Shown here: positions 1 to 6,150 of the stretch, piece by piece | How positions within the stretch are numbered: the stretch's first letter is position 1 | How the letters are laid out: every line of letters starts with the position of its first letter | Notes under the pieces: model-generated | Databases searched by the model: none | What the model was told of the DNA's origin: nothing | What the model saw: only the letters and a program-made list of their open reading frames with translations | Program-made: the position numbers and the translations under genes | Assembly (NCBI GenBank): GCA_017458885.1 | Contig: JAFSZQ010000101.1 | Span: forward strand, 1-10,867 | Source of the DNA: Oscillospiraceae bacterium | GTDB taxonomy: Bacteria > Bacillota > Clostridia > Oscillospirales > Oscillospiraceae | Reading direction: 5' to 3' | DNA: 10,867 nt

Positions 1-804
1 GCGTTCAACAACTACCACATGGGCACCACCGCCGAGAACATCAACGACGTGTGGGGCATCTCCCGCAAGGAGCAGGACGAGTTCGCGTTCTCGTCCCAGT
101 CCAAGGCGGCGAAGGCGATCGAGAGCGGCCGCTTCAACGACGAGATCGTGCCCGTTCCCGTCAAGGTCAAGAAGGAGACCGTCGAGTTCAAGGTCGACGA
201 GTTCCCGCGTCTCTCCCCGCTCGACAAGCTCGCGGGGCTCAAGGGCGCGTTCCCCGTCGGCCCCGAGTCCCCCGCCCCCGCCGTCGAGCACACGTTTGAG
301 CCGCACGGCTTCCAGAACAGCGACGACAAGGGCCAGCAGCGCGTCACCGCCGGCAACGCCAGCGGCATCAACGACGGCGCGGCGGCGATCGTCCTCGCCA
401 GCGGCGAGGCGGTGAAGAAGTACAACCTCAAGCCGATGGCGAAGCTGATCGGCTGGGGTCAGGGCGGCGTCGATCCGAAGATCATGGGCGTCGGCCCCGT
501 CGTCGCGACCCGTCAGGCGATGAAGAAGGCGGGCTGCGAGGTCAAGGACATGGACCTCATCGAGGCGAACGAGGCGTTCGCGGCGCAGAGCATCGCGGTC
601 GCGCGCGAGCTGGGCTTCGACATGGAGAAGGTCAACGTCAACGGCGGCGCGATCTCCATCGGCCACCCCGTCGGCGCGAGCGGCGCGCGCATCATCGTGA
701 CGCTGCTGCACGAGATGCAAAAGCGCCCCGAGGCGAAGAAGGGCCTCGCGACGCTGTGCATCGGCGGCGGCCAGGGCGTTGCCACCGTGTTTGAGAAGTG
801 CTGA
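1..804 (+). CDS. thlA: Acetyl-CoA C-acetyltransferase (thiolase), 3' part only
   Basis: The reading frame is open from base 1 and stops with TGA at 802-804. It gives 267 codons and lacks the N-terminal third, including the acyl-accepting cysteine. Thiolases of this type condense two acetyl-CoA molecules to acetoacetyl-CoA in the cytoplasm, the first step of butyrate-type fermentation or polyhydroxyalkanoate synthesis. The visible frame opens with AFNNYHMG and [10 protein letters not shown], typical of the family. It also has [14 protein letters not shown] (codons 115-128), the NEAFAAQS active-site loop, the catalytic histidine in GHP (His222) and the catalytic cysteine in CIGGG (Cys253). About 25 residues near codons 85-114, before VTAGN, have no counterpart in the usual 390-residue enzymes. 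The gene ends at a strong terminator and faces the next gene convergently. The family is certain. The exact substrate (acetyl-CoA versus longer acyl-CoA) and the gene symbol are inferred. Confidence 0.93.
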   Translation, partial: AFNNYHMGTTAENINDVWGISRKEQDEFAFSSQSKAAKAIESGRFNDEIVPVPVKVKKETVEFKVDEFPRLSPLDKLAGLKGAFPVGPESPAPAVEHTFEPHGFQNSDDKGQQRVTAGNASGINDGAAAIVLASGEAVKKYNLKPMAKLIGWGQGGVDPKIMGVGPVVATRQAMKKAGCEVKDMDLIEANEAFAAQSIAVARELGFDMEKVNVNGGAISIGHPVGASGARIIVTLLHEMQKRPEAKKGLATLCIGGGQGVATVFEKC

Positions 805-812
805 ACTACCGC

Positions 813-849
813 AAAAAAAAGACCGGCTCGAACGAGCCGGTCTTTTTTT
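813..849. terminator. Bidirectional intrinsic terminator between convergent genes
   Basis: A perfect GC-rich stem, GACCGGCTC (821-829) pairing with GAGCCGGTC (834-842), closes on a 4-nt loop. It is flanked by A8 on the left (813-820) and T7 on the right (843-849). Read on either strand it is a stem followed by a U-tract, so it can end both the thiolase transcript and the minus-strand regulator transcript. The regulator's stop codon begins only two bases away, at 851. Confidence 0.93.
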
Positions 850-850
850 G

Positions 851-2314
851 TCAATCCATCACGGTCTCATACCGCTGCTTGGGGCTGTGCGGCTTCTCCG
901 GCAGCAAGAGCCGGATGGCTCCCGCGTCGATCAGCGGGTCGAGGTAACGGCGCAGGGCGTACTGCGCCGACGAAATGGCGAGATATGCAACGATCTCCGC
1001 GCGGCTGCGCGGTGTTTTGCAAAACGTCAGCAGTCCCTTTTCGTCGAGCGGCCTGACCGCCGCGCCGTCGCGTTTCATCGCGCTCCGCTCGGCGGTCTTA
1101 TTGTACAGGCAGACCGAAAACTCTCCTCTGGTGTCGGCGAACACCGGCTCCGGCAGGGACAGCTCCGCCATCGCGCGGCGGATGCGCGGGATGCCCGAAT
1201 AGCGGTTCTCCGTCTCGCCCATCGCCTCCATCGCCGTGACCAGAACGGGGTTGCGCGTGTCCGGCTGCGCGTTGCCCAGCTCGTCGATGGTCAGACGTCC
1301 GTACAGTCCGCCGGGATTCCGCACCTCAAGGCGGTCGGAATAGAGGATCAACTGGATCGGCATCCCCTCGGTGTGGATGCTGTAATCGCGGTGCACGAGC
1401 GCGTTCAAGACCGCTTCGCGCACGGCGTCCATCGGGTACTGCGGCACGTCGATCCGCGCGCCGGTCGTCGGGTCGAGCTTCGTCGCCACCTTCATATTGT
1501 TTCTGACAAAAGCAAGCGCGCCCTCCAACATATCGGGAAGCGTGCCCTCGATGCGCTTGCTGTCGGTAAACCGGTTCCCCTGCGCGTCCAGCGTTCCCAT
1601 CTCCGTGGAGGGCACCGCCGTCGCGATGACGCTCAACTGCGGAAAATACGCCTGCGGATAGACCCCGAACAGCAGCACCGCCGCCAGCGTGAGCGCCCCG
1701 CCCCGCGTGACGCCGGTCAGCTCGTAGAGCTGTTCCACCGGCAGCGTCGCAAGGTTGGCGCGCTCCTGCCTCCGGCGCAGGAGATACTGCTCCAGCCTGC
1801 CCTGCTCCAGCGTGGCGACGGTCAACCCCTCCACGGGGCGAATATCGTCGCGATACTTTTTGCGAAACGCCTCGTAGCTGTAGACCTCGTACTCGGTCAT
1901 CCGCACGTCCGCGTCTCCCACGCGGATGTACGAGCTTTGCAGCCGTCCCTTTGCCGTTTTGAAGCAGGGGCGCTCCGTCACGTCCACCGGCGGCAGCTCC
2001 GCCGAGACGAACGCCAGACCGTCCTCCTCCGTCGTGGTGAAAACGGGGCGCACGACCGGCGTCATCTGCTCGCAGTACGCCACGACCTTCTTTTGCAGGT
2101 CTTGCGCGTCGTAGACGCCGACCTTGGCAAAGCCCTGCGCCTCATCCAAGCCAAACACGATGGTGCCGCCGCTGTTCTGATTGGAAAACGCGGAAATGGT
2201 GTCGTACAGCTTCTCGGGACAGCCGACGTGCGCCGCCTTGACCTCCACGGTCTGCCCCTCGCACTTCCGCGCCGCGATCTGCTCGATCAGCTCCCGCAGC
2301 TCTTTTTCCACCAT
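851..2314 (-). CDS. AlbA_2 (Schlafen-like) / GHKL ATP-binding predicted transcriptional regulator
   Basis: This 487-residue protein belongs to the family of predicted regulators combining an AlbA_2 (Schlafen-type) domain, a GHKL-like ATPase module and a helix-turn-helix (COG2865 type). The N-terminal domain (about 15-150) shows [25 protein letters not shown] and [13 protein letters not shown]. The ATP-binding module has an N-box-like [13 protein letters not shown] (300-312), a G1-like [10 protein letters not shown] (327-336) and a late [10 protein letters not shown] segment. Residues 424-470 look like a winged helix. ATG at 2312-2314 is chosen because AAAGGAG (CTCCTTT at 2326-2332 on the plus strand) lies 11 nt upstream. 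The frame stays open to 2380, but that extension would run through the promoter. The spacer before it is AT-rich against a GC-rich background, which may hint at acquisition. Targets are unknown; the operator at its own promoter suggests autoregulation. Exact function is not established for this family. Confidence 0.88.
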   Translation of the reverse strand: MVEKELRELIEQIAARKCEGQTVEVKAAHVGCPEKLYDTISAFSNQNSGGTIVFGLDEAQGFAKVGVYDAQDLQKKVVAYCEQMTPVVRPVFTTTEEDGLAFVSAELPPVDVTERPCFKTAKGRLQSSYIRVGDADVRMTEYEVYSYEAFRKKYRDDIRPVEGLTVATLEQGRLEQYLLRRRQERANLATLPVEQLYELTGVTRGGALTLAAVLLFGVYPQAYFPQLSVIATAVPSTEMGTLDAQGNRFTDSKRIEGTLPDMLEGALAFVRNNMKVATKLDPTTGARIDVPQYPMDAVREAVLNALVHRDYSIHTEGMPIQLILYSDRLEVRNPGGLYGRLTIDELGNAQPDTRNPVLVTAMEAMGETENRYSGIPRIRRAMAELSLPEPVFADTRGEFSVCLYNKTAERSAMKRDGAAVRPLDEKGLLTFCKTPRSRAEIVAYLAISSAQYALRRYLDPLIDAGAIRLLLPEKPHSPKQRYETVMD

Positions 2315-2337
2315 ATGCTTCTCAACTCCTTTGCCCC

Positions 2338-2365
2338 AGTATAACACAAAAGTTAAGTTTGTAAA
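2338..2365 (-). promoter_or_regulatory. Sigma-A-type promoter of the AlbA_2 gene
   Basis: On the minus strand, TTTACA (-35, plus coordinates 2360-2365) and TATACT (-10, 2338-2343) are separated by 16 bp. They lie about 25 bp upstream of the start codon with the ribosome binding site between. The -35 element lies inside the dyad operator. Confidence 0.72.
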
Positions 2366-2391
2366 CACAAAAGTCAACAAACTTAACTTTT
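2343..2391. promoter_or_regulatory. Probable operator: perfect 15-bp inverted repeat with nested direct repeats
   Basis: AAAAGTTAAGTTTGT (2348-2362) is followed after 14 bp by its exact reverse complement ACAAACTTAACTTTT (2377-2391). A direct repeat is nested with it: AACACAAAAGTTAA (2343-2356) and AACACAAAAGTCAA (2364-2377), 13 of 14 identical and 21 bp apart, about two helical turns. Together these cover the -35 box and spacer of the promoter for the downstream minus-strand gene. A dimeric or multimeric regulator bound here would block RNA polymerase. The AlbA_2 protein itself is the obvious candidate, but this is inference. Confidence 0.68.
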
Positions 2392-2403
2392 TCTTTTAAA
2401 GCT

Positions 2404-2467
2404 TTCTTCACTTTCTTCCGCGTTTCTTAATAAATCAAAGGAATTTGTCAAAAAGTGAAGAAGAAAC
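2404..2467. repeat. AT-rich spacer with two competing inverted repeats
   Basis: TTCTTCACTTT (2404-2414) pairs with AAAGTGAAGAA (2452-2462), and GTTTCTT (2422-2428) pairs with AAGAAAC (2461-2467). The two pairings share bases and so exclude each other. The loops are long (37 and 32 nt) and no clean U-tract follows. It lies just downstream of the antiporter stop codon on the minus strand, so it may help end that transcript, but it is not a convincing intrinsic terminator. Confidence 0.28.
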
Positions 2468-2487
2468 TGAAGCCGCTTTCTTATGAT

Positions 2488-3444
2488 TCACATCAGAAAC
2501 TGCGCCGCGCAGAACGCCGCGTAGATGCACAGCAGCGCCGCGCCCTGCCAGCGCGCGAGTTTTCCGCGCATCAGCGCGGGGACGGTCAGCAGCAGCATCA
2601 CCGCGAACATCACGGGGATATCCAGCACGAGCGAGGCGTTGCGCCCCGCGATGACCGCGCTCTGCGGGATCGCAAACGGCGCGAGCGCCACCGACGCGCC
2701 CGAGACCAGCACCAGATTGAACAGGTTCGCGCCCACGACGTTGCCCAGCGACAGCGCGCCGTGCCCCTTGACGAGCGACGTGACCGCCGTCGCCAGCTCC
2801 GGCAGCGACGTGCCGAGCGCGACGAACGTCAGCGCGATGACGCTCTCCGGCACGCCGAGCGCGCGCGCGAGCAAGGTGCCGTTGTCCACCAGCAGGTCCG
2901 CGCCGAGCGCGATCAGCGCCGCGCCCGCGACGAGCCCCAGCAGCTCCCGACGCAGCGGCGTCTCCCGCGCGGCGTCCGGCGCCGCGTCGGGCTTTGCCCG
3001 CATCTGCCGCACGGTGACGGCCATATACGCGGCGAACATCGCCAGCAGCGCGACGCCGACGCAGCGGCTGAAATAGCCGCTCGTGTACGCGACGAGCGCG
3101 TAGAACGCCGCCGCCGCGAAGAAGAACGCCGCCGGCGTCTTGAGCGCGTCGCGGTCGATCCGGCCTGGGCGCACGGCGACGGTCAGCGCCGCGATGAGCG
3201 CCGTGTTGCAGATGACGGAGCCGACGGCGTTGCCGTAGGCGATCTCGCCGTGTCCGCGCAACGCCGAGGTCACGGAGACCATGACCTCGGGCAGCGTCGT
3301 GCCGATGGAGACGACGGTCGCGCCGATGAGCAGCTCCGGCAGGCGGAACCGCCGCGCGACGCCCACCGCGCCGTCCACGAACCAGTCGCCGCCGCGAACG
3401 AGGCACACGAGCCCGAGCAAAAACAACAATACGGGTTTGAGCAT
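2488..3444 (-). CDS. Calcium/sodium antiporter (CaCA family, YrbG-like)
   Basis: This 318-residue inner-membrane protein has about ten hydrophobic segments and the two inverted alpha-repeats that define cation/Ca2+ exchangers, which export Ca2+ in exchange for Na+ or another cation. Alpha-1 (about 41-80) contains GATVVSIGTTLPE with the ion-binding Glu53 and ends at Asn80. Alpha-2 (about 205-245) contains TFVALGTSLPE with Glu216 and GNVVGANLFN ending at Asn243. The two halves are joined by a short charged cytoplasmic linker (about 146-166). Length and layout match full-length bacterial YrbG-type proteins. The ATG at 3442-3444 has AGGAGAGGA just upstream and its own promoter. The gene lies 89 bp downstream of znuB on the same strand, so some co-transcription is possible. 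The family is certain; the transported ion is inferred. Confidence 0.93.
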   Translation of the reverse strand: MLKPVLLFLLGLVCLVRGGDWFVDGAVGVARRFRLPELLIGATVVSIGTTLPEVMVSVTSALRGHGEIAYGNAVGSVICNTALIAALTVAVRPGRIDRDALKTPAAFFFAAAAFYALVAYTSGYFSRCVGVALLAMFAAYMAVTVRQMRAKPDAAPDAARETPLRRELLGLVAGAALIALGADLLVDNGTLLARALGVPESVIALTFVALGTSLPELATAVTSLVKGHGALSLGNVVGANLFNLVLVSGASVALAPFAIPQSAVIAGRNASLVLDIPVMFAVMLLLTVPALMRGKLARWQGAALLCIYAAFCAAQFLM

Positions 3445-3476
3445 TGGCTTCCTCTCCTGCTTTGGATTGCTCCCAC

Positions 3477-3505
3477 ATTATAAGTTCCCCTCGCGTGTTT
3501 CACAA
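3477..3505 (-). promoter_or_regulatory. Sigma-A-type promoter of the antiporter gene
   Basis: On the minus strand, TTGTGA (-35, 3500-3505) and a perfect TATAAT (-10, 3477-3482) are spaced by 17 bp. The start codon is about 32 bp downstream, with a purine-rich ribosome binding site at 3450-3458. The spacer contains one arm of a hairpin. Confidence 0.75.
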
Positions 3506-3512
3506 GGGGAAC
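3484..3512 (-). terminator. Hairpin between znuB and the antiporter gene (weak terminator or operator)
   Basis: GTTCCCCT (3484-3491) pairs perfectly with AGGGGAAC (3505-3512). The loop can add a GTG/CAC pairing around TTT. On the minus strand it follows the znuB stop by about 21 nt. What follows is CTTATAATG rather than a U-tract, so termination would be weak. It coincides with the -35/-10 spacer of the antiporter promoter, so a DNA-level operator is an equal possibility. Confidence 0.35.
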
Positions 3513-3533
3513 GCGGCGTTTTTTACACAATAT

Positions 3534-4340
3534 TTATCTCCGCCCGACCGCCGCGCAGACGAGGAACGCCGCGAGGTCGCAGAGCACCACCGTTGCGCCG
3601 ACGGGCGTGGAGAGCAGGTACGAGCCCGCCAGCCCCGCGCAGAAGCACGCGACCGCGAGCGCGCCCGCGAACACAACGACAGAGCGGAAGCGCCGGAACA
3701 CGCGCATCGCGGAGAGCGCGGGGAAGATGACGAGCGACGAGATGAGCATCGCGCCCATCATGCGCATCCCAAGCACGACCGTCAGCGCCGTGAGCAGCGA
3801 GAGCAGCGTCTTGTACGTCCCGACCTTCACGCCCGTCGCGCGGGCAAAGCTCTCGTCGAACGTGACGGCGAAGAGCCGGTGGTAGAACGCGGCGAACAGC
3901 GAGAGCACGAAGACCGCGAGCGTGACGCTCAACACGACGTCGGAGCGCGACATCGCGAGGATGCTGCCGAACAGGTAGCTGTCCACGTCGGTCGTCATGC
4001 CCGTCGTGAGCGAGGTGACGACGACGCCGACGGCGAGCGCCGAGGCGGAGAGCACCGCGATGGCGGCATCCGCGCTGACGCGGCTGCTTTCGGCGAGCCG
4101 GAGCAGGAAGAACGCCGCGAGCATCACGACGGGGATCGAGAACCACAGCGGCGCGAAGCCGCACGCGAGCGCCACCGCGAGCGCGCCGAAGCTGACGTGG
4201 GAAAGCCCGTCGCCGATCATCGAATACCGTTTGAGCACCAGCGGCACGCCGAGCAGCGCCGCGCACAGCGACACCAGCGCGCCGACGACGAACGCCCGCA
4301 CGATGAACGGATAGGCGAGCATGGAGAGCAGCAGGCTCAT
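3534..4340 (-). CDS. znuB: Zinc ABC transporter permease (ABC-3 family)
   Basis: This 268-residue membrane protein is the permease of the high-affinity zinc importer; a homodimer would form the channel and contact ZnuC. It has eight or so hydrophobic segments. It carries the ABC-3 family hallmarks: VLKRYSMIGDGLSHVSFGAL (35-54), YLFGSIL (122-128) and LISSLVIFPA (199-208). ATG at 4338-4340 overlaps the znuC stop as ATGA (4-bp overlap), which implies translational coupling. Purine-rich GGAGG stretches lie directly upstream. The frame is open further upstream to 4649, but that part is antisense-quality, Arg-rich sequence inside znuC and not a real extension. An internal Met7 is an alternative start. 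The family is certain. Mn2+ or Fe2+ is possible as substrate, but zinc is favoured by the binding protein. Confidence 0.92.
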   Translation of the reverse strand: MSLLLSMLAYPFIVRAFVVGALVSLCAALLGVPLVLKRYSMIGDGLSHVSFGALAVALACGFAPLWFSIPVVMLAAFFLLRLAESSRVSADAAIAVLSASALAVGVVVTSLTTGMTTDVDSYLFGSILAMSRSDVVLSVTLAVFVLSLFAAFYHRLFAVTFDESFARATGVKVGTYKTLLSLLTALTVVLGMRMMGAMLISSLVIFPALSAMRVFRRFRSVVVFAGALAVACFCAGLAGSYLLSTPVGATVVLCDLAAFLVCAAVGRR

Positions 4341-5041
4341 TTCCTCCCAAACCTCCTCCCGCTTTCGTCCTTCAGATACTCCTCCACCGTGCCGCAGAAC
4401 CAGCGGTTCTGCCCGATGTGCAGGATGGTCTTCGCCTCGCGGAGCGCGGCGTCCAGGTCGTGCGTGACCATCAGGATCGCCATGCCCTCCCTGTCGTGCA
4501 GGTAGCGGAGCGTTTTGTACAAATCCTGCGACGCGGCGGGATCGAGCCCCGTCGCCGGCTCGTCGAGGATCAGCAGCCCGCTCGCGGCGCACAGCGCGCG
4601 GCAGAGCAGCACGCGCTGCTGCTGCCCGCCGGACAGCTCGCGGTAGCACCGCTGCCGCAGCTCCAGAATGCCAAGCTTGCCCATGTGCATCAGCGCGGCG
4701 GACTTCTCCGCGCTCGAATAGGTCAAATGGAGACCGCTCCGGTTCAAAAACCCGGACAGCACGACCTCCTCCACCGTGGCTGGGAAATCGCGCTGCGCGG
4801 GTGTCTGCTGCGGGAGATAGCCGAGCCGCCCCGCCCGCTGCGCCGCGCGGTCGATGCGCCCCGCGAGCGGCGGCGTCAGCCCGAGCAGGCTCTTCAAGAG
4901 CGTCGATTTGCCGCTGCCGTTCTCGCCGAGCACGGCGACGTAGTCGCCCTCGCGCACCGCGAAGTCGAGGTGTTCGAGCAGCGGCCTGTGTTCGTAGCCG
5001 AGGCTCACGTCATGGCACGCGAGCAATATCTGTCGTTCCAT
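4337..5041 (-). CDS. znuC: Zinc ABC transporter ATP-binding protein
   Basis: This 234-residue cytoplasmic ATPase powers the zinc importer. All nucleotide-binding motifs are intact: Walker A GENGSGKST (39-47), Q-loop LPQQ (76-79), signature LSGGQ (136-140), Walker B LLILDEP (156-162), D-loop GLDPA (165-169) and the H-switch His194 in VTHD. Its ATG at 5039-5041 overlaps the znuA stop by one base (TAATG), with GAGAGGA upstream inside znuA. Its stop overlaps the znuB start. The length is normal for this family. The assignment as a metal-type ATPase rests on its place between a metal-binding lipoprotein and an ABC-3 permease. Confidence 0.93.
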   Translation of the reverse strand: MERQILLACHDVSLGYEHRPLLEHLDFAVREGDYVAVLGENGSGKSTLLKSLLGLTPPLAGRIDRAAQRAGRLGYLPQQTPAQRDFPATVEEVVLSGFLNRSGLHLTYSSAEKSAALMHMGKLGILELRQRCYRELSGGQQQRVLLCRALCAASGLLILDEPATGLDPAASQDLYKTLRYLHDREGMAILMVTHDLDAALREAKTILHIGQNRWFCGTVEEYLKDESGRRFGRK

Positions 5042-5979
5042 TATGCCAATCCTCTCTCCAGCGCCGTCAAATTGCGCTCCATCAGCGTTACATACGTCTC
5101 CCCCGCCTCAAAGTCCGCGCGGGACACGGTTTGCAGCGAGTACAGCGTCTCGATCCCCACGCCGTCGGCTTCCGCCACCACTTCCGCGATCCTCCGGCTG
5201 TCGAGGTCGACCGTGTACACCACGGGGACGCCCTCCTCCGCCACCTTGTCGATGAGGTACTTGAGCGTCGCGAGGCTCGGCTCCGTGTCGGTCGAGCAGC
5301 CGTGGAACGCCGCGCGGTAGCGCAGGTCGTATGCCTCGCAGAAGTACAGCAGCGGCATCCGGTCGGCGAACACGAGCAGGTCGCGTTTCGCGTCCGCACG
5401 CAGATCGCGCAGCCGCGCGTCGAGCGCATCCAGCTCCGCGACGTAAGCCGCGCAGTTCGCGCGGTATGCCTCGGCGTTCGCGCCGTCGGCGGCGCAGAGC
5501 GCGCCGCAGAGCGTCTCGCAGAGGATCGCGGCGTTTCGCGGGGACGTCCAGATATGCTCGTCGTACTCGATCTCGTCGCTGTCCTCGTCCTCCTCGTCCG
5601 CGCCCTGCATCCCCTCGACGAATTCCTCGTCCAGCGCGTCCACAAAGTCCATCATCCGAAGCGTGACGCGGACGTTCTCCCCCGCCGCGCCGAGCATCTC
5701 CTCGACCCACGCCTCGCTCTCGCCGCCGTTGTAGACGAACACGTCCGCCCTCGCGATGCGGACCGCGTCGAGCGGCGTGGGCTCGAAGCTGTGCGCCTCG
5801 CGCCCGGGCGCGAGCAGCAGCGTCACGTCGGCGGCGCCGCCCGCGATCGCGCGGGCGAAGTCGTAGTACGGGAACAGCGTCGTGACGATTTGGAGCCTGC
5901 CGTCCTCCGGCGGCTCCGTGGGCGCGGCGCAGCCCGCGAGCAGAAGGGCGCAGAGCAGCAGCGCCCAAAACCGTTTCAT
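5041..5979 (-). CDS. znuA: Zinc-binding lipoprotein, ABC transporter substrate-binding (cluster A-I)
   Basis: This 312-residue protein captures metal outside the membrane for ZnuBC. A short signal peptide ends in the lipobox LLAGC with lipidated Cys17. The family's ligand histidines are visible: His63 in EAHSFEP, His142 in YDEHIWTSP and His226 in AAFHGCS. After His226 come TDTEPS and the C-terminal lobe with VVYTVDLDS. Where many zinc-binding relatives carry a His-rich loop, this one has a run of acidic residues (about 128-141). The ATG at 5977-5979 has AGGAGG eight bases upstream (5988-5993). It is the first gene of the three-gene operon and has a promoter and a dyad consistent with a Fur-family repressor upstream. 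No zur gene lies in the window. Zn2+ is the likely cargo; Mn2+ cannot be excluded from sequence. Confidence 0.92.
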   Translation of the reverse strand: MKRFWALLLCALLLAGCAAPTEPPEDGRLQIVTTLFPYYDFARAIAGGAADVTLLLAPGREAHSFEPTPLDAVRIARADVFVYNGGESEAWVEEMLGAAGENVRVTLRMMDFVDALDEEFVEGMQGADEEDEDSDEIEYDEHIWTSPRNAAILCETLCGALCAADGANAEAYRANCAAYVAELDALDARLRDLRADAKRDLLVFADRMPLLYFCEAYDLRYRAAFHGCSTDTEPSLATLKYLIDKVAEEGVPVVYTVDLDSRRIAEVVAEADGVGIETLYSLQTVSRADFEAGETYVTLMERNLTALERGLA

Positions 5980-5997
5980 CCGCGTCCCCTCCTCTCG

Positions 5998-6020
5998 AAT
6001 TTGCGAATGACTTGCAAATT
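5998..6020. promoter_or_regulatory. Candidate Zur (Fur-family) operator of znuACB
   Basis: The 23-bp sequence is an odd-centred dyad of 11-1-11 with 9 of 11 pairs symmetric. The outer arms AATTTGC (5998-6004) and GCAAATT (6014-6020) are perfect. This geometry (7-1-7 core with extensions) is that of Fur/PerR/Zur boxes. It overlaps the -10 element and probably the transcription start. The match to the Bacillus Zur consensus base by base is only partial, so the regulator's identity is inferred from the operon's function. Confidence 0.5.
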
Positions 6021-6046
6021 ATACCCATTGTTTCCCGATTTGTAAA
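6018..6046 (-). promoter_or_regulatory. Sigma-A-type promoter of znuA
   Basis: On the minus strand, TTTACA (6041-6046) and a perfect TATAAT (6018-6023) are separated by 17 bp. The ATG of znuA is about 40 bp downstream of the -10. It is divergent from the radC promoter, with only 37 bp between the two -35 boxes. Confidence 0.82.
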
Positions 6047-6083
6047 GACTTTTTTGCGGTTGAAAATTTCTTGCGAAAACAAC

Positions 6084-6112
6084 TTGAACGACTGTTTGAA
6101 AAATGGTATAAT
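6084..6112 (+). promoter_or_regulatory. Sigma-A-type promoter of radC
   Basis: TTGAAC (6084-6089) and a perfect TATAAT (6107-6112) are separated by 17 bp. The radC ATG is at 6151, giving a short leader. No comparable promoter is visible in front of uvrB, so this one may serve the whole repair block. Confidence 0.8.
6085..6098. promoter_or_regulatory. Candidate LexA (DinR) SOS box
   Basis: The sequence TGAACGACTGTTTG matches the Bacillus/Firmicute LexA consensus CGAACRNRYGTTYG at all but two positions: the first C is T, and the second R is C. GAAC (6086-6089) and GTTT (6094-6097) form the half-sites. It overlaps the -35 box and the spacer of the radC promoter, where a repressor would block transcription, and lies ahead of radC-uvrB-uvrA. 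The site is visible; SOS control is inferred. Confidence 0.55.
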
Positions 6113-6150
6113 GACGTTTACGGATTTTTCACGCGGAGGAGGCGGAGCGC

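Noticed and set aside
779..2344. Long plus-strand open frame (about 521 codons) opposite the AlbA_2 gene
   Set aside because: Its translation is Arg/His/Leu-rich without family motifs, and it starts inside the thiolase gene and crosses the terminator. The minus strand encodes a clear multi-domain protein.
851..2490. AlbA_2 gene as part of a defence or toxin island
   Set aside because: Such proteins sometimes sit near defence genes, but here the neighbours are a thiolase, an ion antiporter and zinc uptake, with no integrase, transposase, toxin or restriction gene.
3444..4505. Plus-strand open frame rich in Arg, Glu and His opposite znuB and znuC
   Set aside because: It is a compositional shadow of the permease gene, without a ribosome binding site or recognisable domain.
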